From Planctomycetota bacterium (GTDB lineage: Bacteria; Planctomycetota; J058), in contig JAHBXY010000090.1 of assembly GCA_019636275.1 (NCBI GenBank), forward strand, positions 1-37,017: a DNA stretch of 37,017 bases, given 5' to 3'. The position numbers and the translations under genes were made by a program. Below, in pieces: positions 26,335-33,588 of the stretch. A model generated the notes under the pieces. It was not told the DNA's origin. It saw only the letters and a list, made by a program, of their open reading frames with translations, and did not search any database. The stretch's first letter is position 1; each line of letters opens with the position of its first letter.

Positions 26335-27399
26335 ATGAGGGCCCACCTGCTCAACGCCCTGCTGGCGGTCGTCTTCTCGGTGCTGATCTGGAGCGCCGTG
26401 GGCGCGCAGCTCAGCGAGACCAAGGAGGTCGACGTCGACTACATCGTCATGGTGCCGCCCGACGTGACCGTGACCTACCTGGGCAAGCACGCCGCGGGCG
26501 AGCTGCGCGTGCCGATCAAGGTCGAGGTCCGCGGGCCGCGCGAGGTCATCGGCCGCCTGGCGCCGGGCGACGTGCAGGCGCGGCGCACCTTCTCGCACGA
26601 GAACACGTTCCTGCGCGAGGCGCTGGCCGCCGGCGGCACGCGCACGCTGGAGCTGGGCAGCTCGGACGTGTTCGTCACGCGCCCCAACGTCGAGGTCGTG
26701 TCGGCCCGCCCGAGCCCGCTCGAGATCGCCTTCTCGCAGGTCGGCGAGTGGGAGACGCGCCTGCTCAACCCGCAGCTCCTCGGCGCCCCGGCGCCGGGCT
26801 ACCGCGTGGCGAGCGTCGAGGTGCGCCCCCACCGCGTGTGGGTGCGCGGGCCGGCCTCGATCCGTGACCGCCAGCCCGGCCCCTACGAGGTCGAGGCGGT
26901 CGACGTCACGGGCGAGCGCGTGCCCGCCGGCAAGCGCACCAACGAGCTCTCCCTGCCCCGCGCCGTGCGCACCCCGCTGGGGGTCACCTGCGACACCAAG
27001 GTGCAGGTCGTCGTCACGATCGTCCCCGAGCCCGAGGTGCGCGAGCTCCTCTTCCCGGTGAGGGTCCTCCTCTCGCACCAGCGCGGGGCCGGCGCGGCGG
27101 TCGAGCCGCTGGCCGTGTCCGTCGAGCCGCGGCCGCCGGTGCACGAGTGGTCCTGGCCGATCCCGCTGCGCGGCGCCGCCGCCGACCTCGACGCGCTCAG
27201 CCAGCGCCTCGACCAGGAGCGGCGCTCCCCGGGCTCCGTGCGCAGCCTGCCCGTCGCCTACGTCCGCTTCGACAGCGTCAAGGACCTGCCCGCCGGGACG
27301 GTCGACGACCTCGACGTCCTCGTCGTGGGCCTGCCCGACGGCGTCGCGGTCGAGGTCGGCAGCCTGCGCAAGTTCCCCATCCGCACCAGGTCCCCATGA
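26335..27399 (+). CDS. cdaR: CdaR/YbbR-type regulator of CdaA
   Basis: A 354-residue membrane-anchored protein: one N-terminal helix (about 5-24) and an extracytoplasmic part with YbbR repeats, recognisable by the pattern VxVxVRGPREVI and the second copy (residues ~140-205, LNPQLLGAPAPGYRVASVEVRPHRVWVRGP). CdaR binds CdaA through the membrane helix and adjusts c-di-AMP output. The start is 18 bp after cdaA, in a stretch with an imperfectly repeated CACCTGAGA. The stop overlaps the next gene in ATGA. The usual downstream partner glmM is absent; a B12-binding mutase subunit takes its place. Confidence 0.85.
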   Translation: MRAHLLNALLAVVFSVLIWSAVGAQLSETKEVDVDYIVMVPPDVTVTYLGKHAAGELRVPIKVEVRGPREVIGRLAPGDVQARRTFSHENTFLREALAAGGTRTLELGSSDVFVTRPNVEVVSARPSPLEIAFSQVGEWETRLLNPQLLGAPAPGYRVASVEVRPHRVWVRGPASIRDRQPGPYEVEAVDVTGERVPAGKRTNELSLPRAVRTPLGVTCDTKVQVVVTIVPEPEVRELLFPVRVLLSHQRGAGAAVEPLAVSVEPRPPVHEWSWPIPLRGAAADLDALSQRLDQERRSPGSVRSLPVAYVRFDSVKDLPAGTVDDLDVLVVGLPDGVAVEVGSLRKFPIRTRSP

Positions 27400-27809
27400 G
27401 CGCCCCGCCCCTCCGCGTCCTGATCGGAAAGCCCGGCCTCGACGGCCACAACCGCGGCGCGCGCGTGATCTGCCAGGCGCTGCGCGACGCCGGCATGGAG
27501 GTCATTTACACGGGGATCCGCCGCAGCCCCGAGCAGGTGGTCGAGGCCGCCCTCACCGAGGACGTCGACGCGATCGGCCTGTCGAACCTCTCGGGCGCGC
27601 ACCTGTCGCTCTTCCCCCGCATCGCCGCGCTCCTGCGCGAGGCCGGCGTCGGCGACGACGTGCTCCTCTTCTGCGGCGGCACGATCCCGGCCGAGGACCG
27701 CCAGCCGCTGCTCGACGCCGGCTACAAGGGCGTCTTCGGCCCGGACACCCCGCTGGAGGAGATCGTGCGGTTCGTGCGGGAGAACGCCGGGCGTCGAGAC
27801 GAGCGTTGA
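27396..27809 (+). CDS. Methylmalonyl-CoA mutase small (B12-binding) subunit
   Basis: A 137-residue cobalamin-binding subunit that partners the large subunit encoded 2.8 kb upstream. It has the full B12 'base-off/His-on' signature: GLDGHNRGA (D16-x-H18-xx-G21), then GLSNLSGAH (S63-x-L65) and LFCGGTIP (G94-G95). The length matches stand-alone B12 subunits of archaeal-type and other split mutases. The ATG lies within the cdaR stop codon, so it is translated last in the birA-to-mutase operon. Specificity is taken from the large subunit; the domain alone could serve any acyl-CoA mutase. The element with inverted ends begins 8 bp after the stop. Confidence 0.93.
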   Translation: MSAPPLRVLIGKPGLDGHNRGARVICQALRDAGMEVIYTGIRRSPEQVVEAALTEDVDAIGLSNLSGAHLSLFPRIAALLREAGVGDDVLLFCGGTIPAEDRQPLLDAGYKGVFGPDTPLEEIVRFVRENAGRRDER

Positions 27810-27817
27810 GGATGGTT

Positions 27818-28059
27818 CACAACAGAGGAGCAGAGGCAGCAGAGGTCGACGACTGACCAGCTCCGTCAGCCGCTCGGTGAGCTCGCCCCATGACGTAGGG
27901 CCAGGGACCGGGCAGACCCTTCGCGGGCCGGTCGGTGTGGTCCCCCAAGGTCACCGAGAGGCCTGAGCCCCTCGCTCCCCCCCCCTCGCGGTTCGGTCGC
28001 GCAGGAGGGCTTCGAGGCGACGACTACGCGCCCTCTGCTCCCTCTGCTCCTCTGTTGTG
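27818..28059. repeat. 242-bp element with 28-bp purine-rich inverted ends (MITE-like)
   Basis: The left end 27818-27845 and the reverse complement of the right end 28032-28059 agree at 27 of 28 positions. Each arm is itself a tandem of the unit AGCAGAGG starting from CACAACAGAGG. Inside lie a second inverted repeat CTCGGTGA / TCACCGAG (27873-27880, 27951-27958) and a direct repeat CGACGACT (27847-27854 and 28018-28025) beside the arms. There is no coding capacity for a transposase. It separates the convergent mutase and WYL genes, and the right arm is read as the last 11 codons of the WYL gene. Similar CAGAGG-type repeats are, from general experience, scattered in many bacterial genomes, but I cannot check copies here. 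Confidence 0.7.
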
Positions 28060-29061
28060 CGCCTCCTCCGGGGTCGCGCGTCCGCCCTCGCCCAGGAACT
28101 CCGTCAGCCGCCTGACCAGCGCCTCGCGCGCCTCGGGCGGCTCGGTGACCTCGACCAGCTCGCCGTAGAGGAGCGCCTTCGACACGGCCCAGGGGATCGA
28201 GCCGCAGGTGAGCTCGACCACGACCTGCCCGCCGGCGGCCTTCTCGACGCGCGCCTCCGCGTGGTCCTCGGCGGCGAAGCGGGCGATCTCCTCCTGGAAG
28301 CGCAGGCGCACCTGCTGCGTGCGCTCGCCCTTGCCGATCGCGCCGATGCGCTCGAGCGAGCCGCCGAGGTCGAAGCCCGCGGGGACGGCGAAGGCGCCGG
28401 GGTCGCCGACGGGCGCGATCCGCGAGATCCGATCCAGGCGGAAGGAGAGGAGCTCCTGCTTCCGCTCGCAGAAGGCGACCAGGTACTGGTTGCCGAAGGC
28501 GTCGCCGCGGCCGTAGGGGCGCACGCGCCGCCCGTGCGACACCTGCTCGCTCGAGGCCGAGTAGTAGGTCAGCTCGAGCGCGGTGCGCGAGGCCGCGGCG
28601 GCGTCGATCACGGCCAGCTTGTCGCCCACGTCCTGGGCCTTGGGCGCCTCGATCCGCCCCTCGAGGTCGGCCATCTTGCTGCCCTTGTGCCGCGGCATGA
28701 GCCGGTCGAGGGCGTCGAGCAGCTCGATCGCCGCGTCGGCCATGTCGCCGTCCTCGGCCAGCGGCAGGCGCTCGATCGCCAGGCGCAGGGCCAGGGCCTC
28801 GCGCAGGGTCAGCCGCGCCGGGCGGGCGAAGTGGCGCGCGTGGTCGACGGTGACCCAGTCGCCGTCGATGAACACCGAGATGTAGTCGCTCGGCAGGTAG
28901 GGCGGGACGCCGCAGAGCAGGATCGCGTTGAGGTCGCCCTCGAGCTCGCGCTTGCTGATCCCGAGCGTCTCCTGCAGCTCCTGCTTGGAGATCCCCCCGC
29001 GCCGCTGCAGGAGCGGGATGATCGCCAGGAGGCGGCGCAGGCGCGGGACGGGGTTGCTCAC
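28024..29061 (-). CDS. WYL-domain transcriptional regulator (PafC-like)
   Basis: A 345-residue regulator. An N-terminal winged-helix region (about 1-80: LLAIIPLLQRRGGISKQELQETLGISKRELEGDLNAIL) binds DNA. The WYL domain (about 150-225) contains LELTYYSASSEQ, NQYLVAFCERKQELLSFRLDRISRI, a ligand- or nucleic-acid-sensing fold. A WCX-type C-terminal domain follows (RLRFQEEIARFAAEDH). The last 11 residues (HNRGAEGAEGA) are encoded by the arm of the adjacent inverted-repeat element and look like an acquired tail. GTG 29061 overlaps the stop of the first WYL gene in a GTGA, so the two proteins are made together. Known PafB/PafC pairs control a DNA-damage response in actinobacteria; a similar role here is inference. 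Confidence 0.88.
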   Translation of the reverse strand: MSNPVPRLRRLLAIIPLLQRRGGISKQELQETLGISKRELEGDLNAILLCGVPPYLPSDYISVFIDGDWVTVDHARHFARPARLTLREALALRLAIERLPLAEDGDMADAAIELLDALDRLMPRHKGSKMADLEGRIEAPKAQDVGDKLAVIDAAAASRTALELTYYSASSEQVSHGRRVRPYGRGDAFGNQYLVAFCERKQELLSFRLDRISRIAPVGDPGAFAVPAGFDLGGSLERIGAIGKGERTQQVRLRFQEEIARFAAEDHAEARVEKAAGGQVVVELTCGSIPWAVSKALLYGELVEVTEPPEAREALVRRLTEFLGEGGRATPEEAHNRGAEGAEGA

Positions 29062-30212
29062 GGCGCCCCCCCGCCGGCCACCGGCGGCCGGTAGAGCGCC
29101 AGGACCTCGCGCGCGAGCTCGCGCACGGAGCCGTCGAGGTCGGGCGGGTCGACGACGCGCAGGCGCGGCACGTAGCGCAGGAGGAAGCGCGCGAACGGCC
29201 GGCGCCGGCGCACGTCGAACTCGAGCGTCTCCCACTCGTCGTCGCGCTCGACGACGCGGGCCGAGGGCACGAGCGCGCGCACCTCGCTGGCCACCGGCGC
29301 CTCGAAGGCCACGCGCGCCGTGAACGGCGGCTCGGCCGGCCCCGGCGCGAAGGCCGACTGCAGGTCCTGGTACTCCCAGCGCGTGCGGCCGAGGTGCTCC
29401 CGCACGCGGAAGCCGGCCGGGATCTCGTAGTCGGGGCCCTCGCGCTCGCCGCGCCCCGCCAGCGCCACCTCGCCGCGGATGCGCTGCACCTTGAACACGC
29501 GCTCGGCCTGGCGCAGGTGGCACCAGCCGACGAGGTACCAGGCGCCCCGGTTCCAGGCCTGGCCGGCGAAGCCCAGCCCCCAGGGGTCGACCTCGCGCGC
29601 CTGCTCCTCGTGGCGACCGATCGAGTAGTAGCGGAAGCGCACGCGCCGGCGCCGGAACAGCGCCTCCGACAGGAGCTCGAGGTTCCGCGCGACGACCGGC
29701 CCGCGCTCGAGCTTGGGGTCGAGCGCCTCGCGCGCCCGCTCGGGCGGCGCGGCGTCGTCGTCGTCGACGAGGTAGCCCACCTTCACGAGCGCGGTGCGCA
29801 GGTCGGTCGACAGCTCGCCGCCGCCGCCGTGCGCCCAGGCGAACAGCGCGCGCAGCACCTGCGCCGACGCCGGCGGCAGGCGCACCTCGTCGAGGAAGTA
29901 GGCGGTGCGCGGGATCGTGTAGCCCTCGGCGCCGAAGGTCCCGGTCGCGTGCTCGACCGGGATCCCCATGTCGCGCAGGACCTTCTTGTCGCGCTCGAAG
30001 CGGCGCATGAGCGAGTCGCGCGTGGCCTTGTCGTTGTAGCCGGTGACCTTGCCGAGGATCTCGGTCAGGGGCACCGGCTCGTCCGACCGGAGGAGCACGG
30101 CGATCAGGTTGAGGATCCGCTCGCTCTTGGCCACCCGCTCGGGCGACCCCTCGCCCGTCGCGCCGGCCTCGGCGCCCCCCACCTCGTCGTCGTCGTCGTC
30201 GTCGTCGGTCAT
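29058..30212 (-). CDS. WYL-domain transcriptional regulator (PafB-like), first of pair
   Basis: A 384-residue regulator. It opens with MTDDDDDDDE, seven Asp from a GAC/GTC trinucleotide run, then a linker, an HTH at about 28-85 (RILNLIAVLLRSDEPVPLTEILGKVT...RDKKVLRDMG) and a WYL domain at about 190-250 (VRFRYYSIGR, AWYLVGWCHLRQAERVFKVQRI). The WCX-like C-terminal domain follows (RVAFEAPVASEVRALVP). It is coupled to the second WYL gene by a 4-base overlap. The ATG at 30212 follows a TAGACT -10 by 11 nt; longer starts would begin upstream of that promoter. The Asp run is a possible slippage site. Confidence 0.88.
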   Translation of the reverse strand: MTDDDDDDDEVGGAEAGATGEGSPERVAKSERILNLIAVLLRSDEPVPLTEILGKVTGYNDKATRDSLMRRFERDKKVLRDMGIPVEHATGTFGAEGYTIPRTAYFLDEVRLPPASAQVLRALFAWAHGGGGELSTDLRTALVKVGYLVDDDDAAPPERAREALDPKLERGPVVARNLELLSEALFRRRRVRFRYYSIGRHEEQAREVDPWGLGFAGQAWNRGAWYLVGWCHLRQAERVFKVQRIRGEVALAGRGEREGPDYEIPAGFRVREHLGRTRWEYQDLQSAFAPGPAEPPFTARVAFEAPVASEVRALVPSARVVERDDEWETLEFDVRRRRPFARFLLRYVPRLRVVDPPDLDGSVRELAREVLALYRPPVAGGGAP

Positions 30213-30223
30213 CCAGGGCCGGT

Positions 30224-30229
30224 AGTCTA
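30224..30229 (-). promoter_or_regulatory. -10 box (TAGACT) of the WYL pair
   Basis: TAGACT on the minus strand lies 11 nt before the ATG at 30212, again with no room for a normal leader. The same hexamer occurs before the gene starting at 34572. Confidence 0.45.
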
Positions 30230-30410
30230 CCCATCGGCCGGGGGACCGCCATCGGGCGGGGCCGCGCCTCGCGGGCCGAAGATCGGGCAGCACTTGCGTC
30301 GACGCTCGGGCCGGGCTTCAGGCAGGCCGACGCGCCGGCCGAAAGGCGGGAGGGGGCAGCGCGCCCCCCGGCGCCCCGCCGGCCCCGCCCAGCGACCCGA
30401 GGAGCCCCCC

Positions 30411-32102
30411 GTGAGCAGCGACCCCCGCACCGAGACGCAGGCCGAGCCGTCCCTCCCCGCGCCCACCGACGAGGCCGCGCCCGGCTTCTGGCGGCGCGTC
30501 TTCGGCGGGCCGACGCGCCCCGAGGTCAAGGACCTGCCGGCCGAGGGGCCGGCGGGCGAGCTGGCGCCGGCGCGCCCGCGCGGCGAGGGCAAGCGCAACG
30601 CCCCGCGCGCGCCGAAGACCGACGACGAGCAGCAGCGGCGCTTCGCGCGCGCGGCCATGCTCCGGCGCGAGCGCCTGGCGCGGGCGATCGGCGAGCGCGT
30701 CGAGCAGGTCCTCACCGACCGGATCGCCGACGGCGAGCAGCGCCTGGCGGCCGCGCAGGAGGGCTTCGCCGAGGGGATCGGCGAGGTCGGCGGGCTCCTG
30801 CGCTCGATCGGCAAGAACCTCGACCACCAGGCCGACCGCGGCGAGCGGGTGGCGCGGATCCTCGAGGGCCTCCCGGGCGCGTCCGAGCGCGAGCGCGAGG
30901 CGCTGCTCGAGATCGCCCGCACGGTCGAGCAGCAGGGCGCGGGCACGCAGGGCGGCCTGGCGGCGGTGAAGGACCTGTTGGCCGAGGTCGGCCGCGGCCT
31001 CGACGCGCAGGGCGAGCGCGCCGCGCGCACGGCGACGATCCTCGAGGCCCTGCCCGAGGCGGTGCGCCGCGAGGCCGAGGCGCTCGACGGCGTGTCGCTG
31101 ACGCTCGACCACCACGGGCGGAGCATCCGCGACGGCGTCGGCGCCCTGCACGAGGCCCTGACCTCGATCGGCCGCGACCTCGACCTCCAGGGCGACCGCG
31201 CCGAGCGCACGGCCAGGATCCTCGAGACCCTCCCCGAGGCGGCCCGCCGCGAGCAGGAGTCGATCGAGCGCGTGGCGCGCGTCCTCGAGGGGCAGTCGGG
31301 GACGCAGCTCCAGCTGGCCGAGTCGGTGCGCGACGTGCCGCAGGTGCTGGCGCTCGCCCGCGATGGGCAGCGCGCGGCCGAGGAGCGGCTGGTCGTCCTG
31401 CGCGAGGTCCGCCACGAGCTCGAGCTCCAGCGCGACCAGCAGGTCCAGCTCGTCGAGGCGCTGAGGACCACGACGACGCGCTTCGAGCAGCGCATGGTCC
31501 AGCTCGAGGCGCAGCTCCAGCAGGGCGCGTCGCAGGCGCGCGCCGACGCCGCCTCGGTCCGCCTGGCGCTCGAGGGCGTGGGCGAGCGGCTCGCGGCGCA
31601 GGCGCGCGAGGAGGGGCAGCGCGAGGAGGCGCGCGCGCGGCGCCTCGAGCAGGGGCTCGGCGACGTGTCGCGGCGCCTGGGCGAGAGCAACGTGCTGCAG
31701 GCGGCCGGGATCAACGGGCAGAGCCAGACGCTCGTGGCCCTGCAGGACGCGCACACCGAGCTCATGGACGTGTTCCAGCGCGCCCAGAGCCGCGCGCTGG
31801 GCGAGGTGCAGCGCATCCAGGACGAGGGCCACCGCCGCGCCGAGCAGCTCGCCTGGCGCTCGCGGCTGGCGCTCGTCGGCTCGGCCGGCCTCGTGGCCCT
31901 GGCGGTGATCTTCGGCGTCGCCCGCCCGGCGCCGGTGGTCGTCCTCCCGGCGGCGACCGCCGAGGCCGAGCGGCCGGCGGTCACGACCCTGCCGGCCGGC
32001 TTCCCGCGCGAGGTCGCAGGGCCGCCGACCTCGCAGGACGACGTCGACCGCGAGCGCCGCTTCGCCCGCGAGGCCGCCAAGCGCGAGGAGGAGGAGCGGT
32101 AG
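30411..32102 (+). CDS. C-terminally anchored coiled-coil protein with three 60-residue repeats
   Basis: A 563-residue protein of unknown function. Residues 1-75 are Pro/Ala/Glu-rich with GFWRRVFGG. A long helical region (about 75-480) contains three consecutive repeats of exactly 60 residues (134-193, 194-253, 254-313), each starting G-[KR]-x-L-D-x-Q and carrying RxxRxxxILExLPE near the first third; further coiled coil (Gln/Glu/Arg) follows. One membrane helix lies at about 485-503 (LALVGSAGLVALAVIFGVA), followed by a ~60-residue tail ending in basic/acidic helix. With no signal peptide, the coiled coil should be cytoplasmic (type II-like tail anchor). Start: GTG 30411 with GAGGAG 6 nt upstream. 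The stop lies 3 bp from that of the convergent hydrolase gene. Confidence 0.78.
   Translation: MSSDPRTETQAEPSLPAPTDEAAPGFWRRVFGGPTRPEVKDLPAEGPAGELAPARPRGEGKRNAPRAPKTDDEQQRRFARAAMLRRERLARAIGERVEQVLTDRIADGEQRLAAAQEGFAEGIGEVGGLLRSIGKNLDHQADRGERVARILEGLPGASEREREALLEIARTVEQQGAGTQGGLAAVKDLLAEVGRGLDAQGERAARTATILEALPEAVRREAEALDGVSLTLDHHGRSIRDGVGALHEALTSIGRDLDLQGDRAERTARILETLPEAARREQESIERVARVLEGQSGTQLQLAESVRDVPQVLALARDGQRAAEERLVVLREVRHELELQRDQQVQLVEALRTTTTRFEQRMVQLEAQLQQGASQARADAASVRLALEGVGERLAAQAREEGQREEARARRLEQGLGDVSRRLGESNVLQAAGINGQSQTLVALQDAHTELMDVFQRAQSRALGEVQRIQDEGHRRAEQLAWRSRLALVGSAGLVALAVIFGVARPAPVVVLPAATAEAERPAVTTLPAGFPREVAGPPTSQDDVDRERRFAREAAKREEEER
30810..31349 (+). repeat. Three in-frame 180-bp coding repeats
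   Basis: Units 30810-30989, 30990-31169 and 31170-31349 encode the 60-residue repeats of the anchored coiled-coil protein. The conserved part is at the start of each unit (codons 1-32); the second half varies. The exact register without indels suggests duplication followed by divergence under length constraint. Confidence 0.75.
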
Positions 32103-32105
32103 GGC

Positions 32106-33371
32106 CTAGCGGAGCTCGAGGGAGCGCACCCGGCGGTCGACCCGCGCCGCGTCGGGCACGAACCCGGGCGCCACGCGCAGCTCGTCGCGGACGTGGCGGT
32201 TGAGCCAGGCGGTCACGTAGCGGCGGGCGGCCGCGTGCTGCGCGGCCAGGCTCATGGTCGGGCTCCCGTCGCTCAGGATCCGCTGGGCGGAGTCCTTGAA
32301 CTGGCTGTGGTTGGCGCCGTCGAGCTCGAGCGCGGCGCTGCCGGCGCCGGCGAGCCGCAGGATCGCCCGCTGCTCGGCGAAGGGCGCGATCCGGTCGGCG
32401 CTGCCGCCGAGCAGCAGCGCGGGCAGCCCGCTCAGGTCGCCGAAGCGCAGCGGTCGGCGGCCGTCGCGCGAGTCGGTCGAGGGCGGCGAGAGGGCCACGA
32501 CCGCCCGCACGCGCGCCGCGGCCCCGCGCGCGGCGACGTCACGGGCGGCCGCCATGAGGGCGGCGTCGCCGCCGCGGCTGTGACCGCCGACGGCCGCCCG
32601 GGTCGCGTCGACGAGGCCGAACAGCGGCGACGTCGGGTCGTTGCCCAGGCGCTCGGCGTGGGCGAGCGCGGCCAGCAGGTCGCCGGCGTCGCGGCTCGAG
32701 TTGGCCTGACCGGTGGCGTCGGCCCCGAAGTACTTCGTGTTCTTCGACAGGTCCGGGCACACGACGACGTAGCCGAACGACGCCAGCCACCTGGCGATCC
32801 ACGCGTTGTTGCGGTGATCGACGCCGGCGGCGAACAGGAACGGCTTGAACGCGTGCCCCCAGGCGACGACGGCGTGCGGCGCGCCGCGCCGATCGCCGGG
32901 GGTCCCCGCGCCCGCGCGGGTCGCCGGGTAGTAGATGCGCACGGCCCGCGCGCCGGCCGGGCCCGCCATCGAGCCGTCGAGCGTCCCGACGAGGTGGTCG
33001 CCGGCGACGTCCGGGTCGGCGCGGTTGAGCACCGTCAGGCGCCCCGCCGCGGCGGGGCCGGGGCCGGCGGCCGCGTCGACCGCCACGACGGAGTATGCAC
33101 CGCGCGGCGTCCCGGCCGGGACCACGACGTCGGCCCGATCGGCGCCGCGCGGGCCGACGAAGCGGGTCAGCGCGACGGGCGCGCCGCCGCCCGCCGGGAC
33201 GAGGCGCACCTCCGACAGGGACGCGAGGCCGCTGCCGCGCACGACGACGACCGTGTCGGCGTCGTTCCAGGCCTCCTGGGGCGCGATCGCGCCGATGAGC
33301 GGCGCCTGCTGGGCGTGGGTGGGGGTGGCCGTCGCGGCCAGCGCCGCGGCGAGGACGAACAGGTAGCGCAC
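32106..33371 (-). CDS. Secreted alpha/beta hydrolase with N-terminal IPT/TIG-like domain
   Basis: A 421-residue exported hydrolase. The signal peptide ends near THA-Q (residues 20-21). Residues 23-115 look like a beta-sandwich of IPT/TIG type (APLIGAIAPQEAWNDADTVVVVRGSGLA...VSVV-like strands). The alpha/beta hydrolase domain (about 125-415) has AVVAWGHAFKPFL for the oxyanion region, the nucleophile elbow GGHSRGG (S265), SADRIAP (acid D326) and ANHSQF (base H355). The pattern is that of dienelactone/chlorophyllase-like or PET-type esterases, acting outside the cell on an ester substrate. Start: GTG 33371 with GAGGAGGGAG upstream; longer starts destroy the signal peptide. It converges with the coiled-coil gene. 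Confidence 0.83.
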   Translation of the reverse strand: MRYLFVLAAALAATATPTHAQQAPLIGAIAPQEAWNDADTVVVVRGSGLASLSEVRLVPAGGGAPVALTRFVGPRGADRADVVVPAGTPRGAYSVVAVDAAAGPGPAAAGRLTVLNRADPDVAGDHLVGTLDGSMAGPAGARAVRIYYPATRAGAGTPGDRRGAPHAVVAWGHAFKPFLFAAGVDHRNNAWIARWLASFGYVVVCPDLSKNTKYFGADATGQANSSRDAGDLLAALAHAERLGNDPTSPLFGLVDATRAAVGGHSRGGDAALMAAARDVAARGAAARVRAVVALSPPSTDSRDGRRPLRFGDLSGLPALLLGGSADRIAPFAEQRAILRLAGAGSAALELDGANHSQFKDSAQRILSDGSPTMSLAAQHAAARRYVTAWLNRHVRDELRVAPGFVPDAARVDRRVRSLELR

Positions 33372-33419
33372 GAGGTCTCCCTCCTCGCGCCCGCCCTCAG
33401 CACCGGGCGTTCCCCGCAC

Positions 33420-33459
33420 AGGTTCTTGCGCCGCCAGAGAGACGGGTACAGAACCTATA
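33420..33459 (-). promoter_or_regulatory. Candidate promoter/operator of the hydrolase gene
   Basis: In the 217-bp gap between this hydrolase and the RING-like gene is the most AT-rich patch nearby. TATAGG (33459-33454, minus strand, preceded by CTG) could be a -10. AGGTTCT (33420-33426) and AGAACCT (33450-33456) form a 7-bp inverted repeat spanning it, a possible operator. The rest of the gap (33460-33588) shows no gene. Confidence 0.35.
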
Positions 33460-33588
33460 CAGATTTCGGGAAAGAGTTGTCCGTCGGCGGACCGCTGTCC
33501 AGGCGGCCCACTCCTCCGAGGGATGACCAGGGGTGGAACTCCTACCCGCGCGTCGGCGCGCGAGGACGCGAGGAGAGGAGGGCGGCAG

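Noticed and set aside
27818..28059. Intrinsic terminator formed by the 28-bp arms
   Set aside because: The 186-bp spacer is far too long for a terminator hairpin and there is no T-run, although a looser role in transcript ends remains possible.
30185..30208. Trinucleotide GTC run as a stand-alone microsatellite feature
   Set aside because: It is in frame at the start of the WYL gene and explained by the Asp run; kept only as a remark there.
29394..30410. Long plus-strand open frame before the anchored coiled-coil protein
   Set aside because: It runs antisense through the WYL gene with His/Arg/Gly shadow composition; a Shine-Dalgarno and GTG at 30411 mark the real start.
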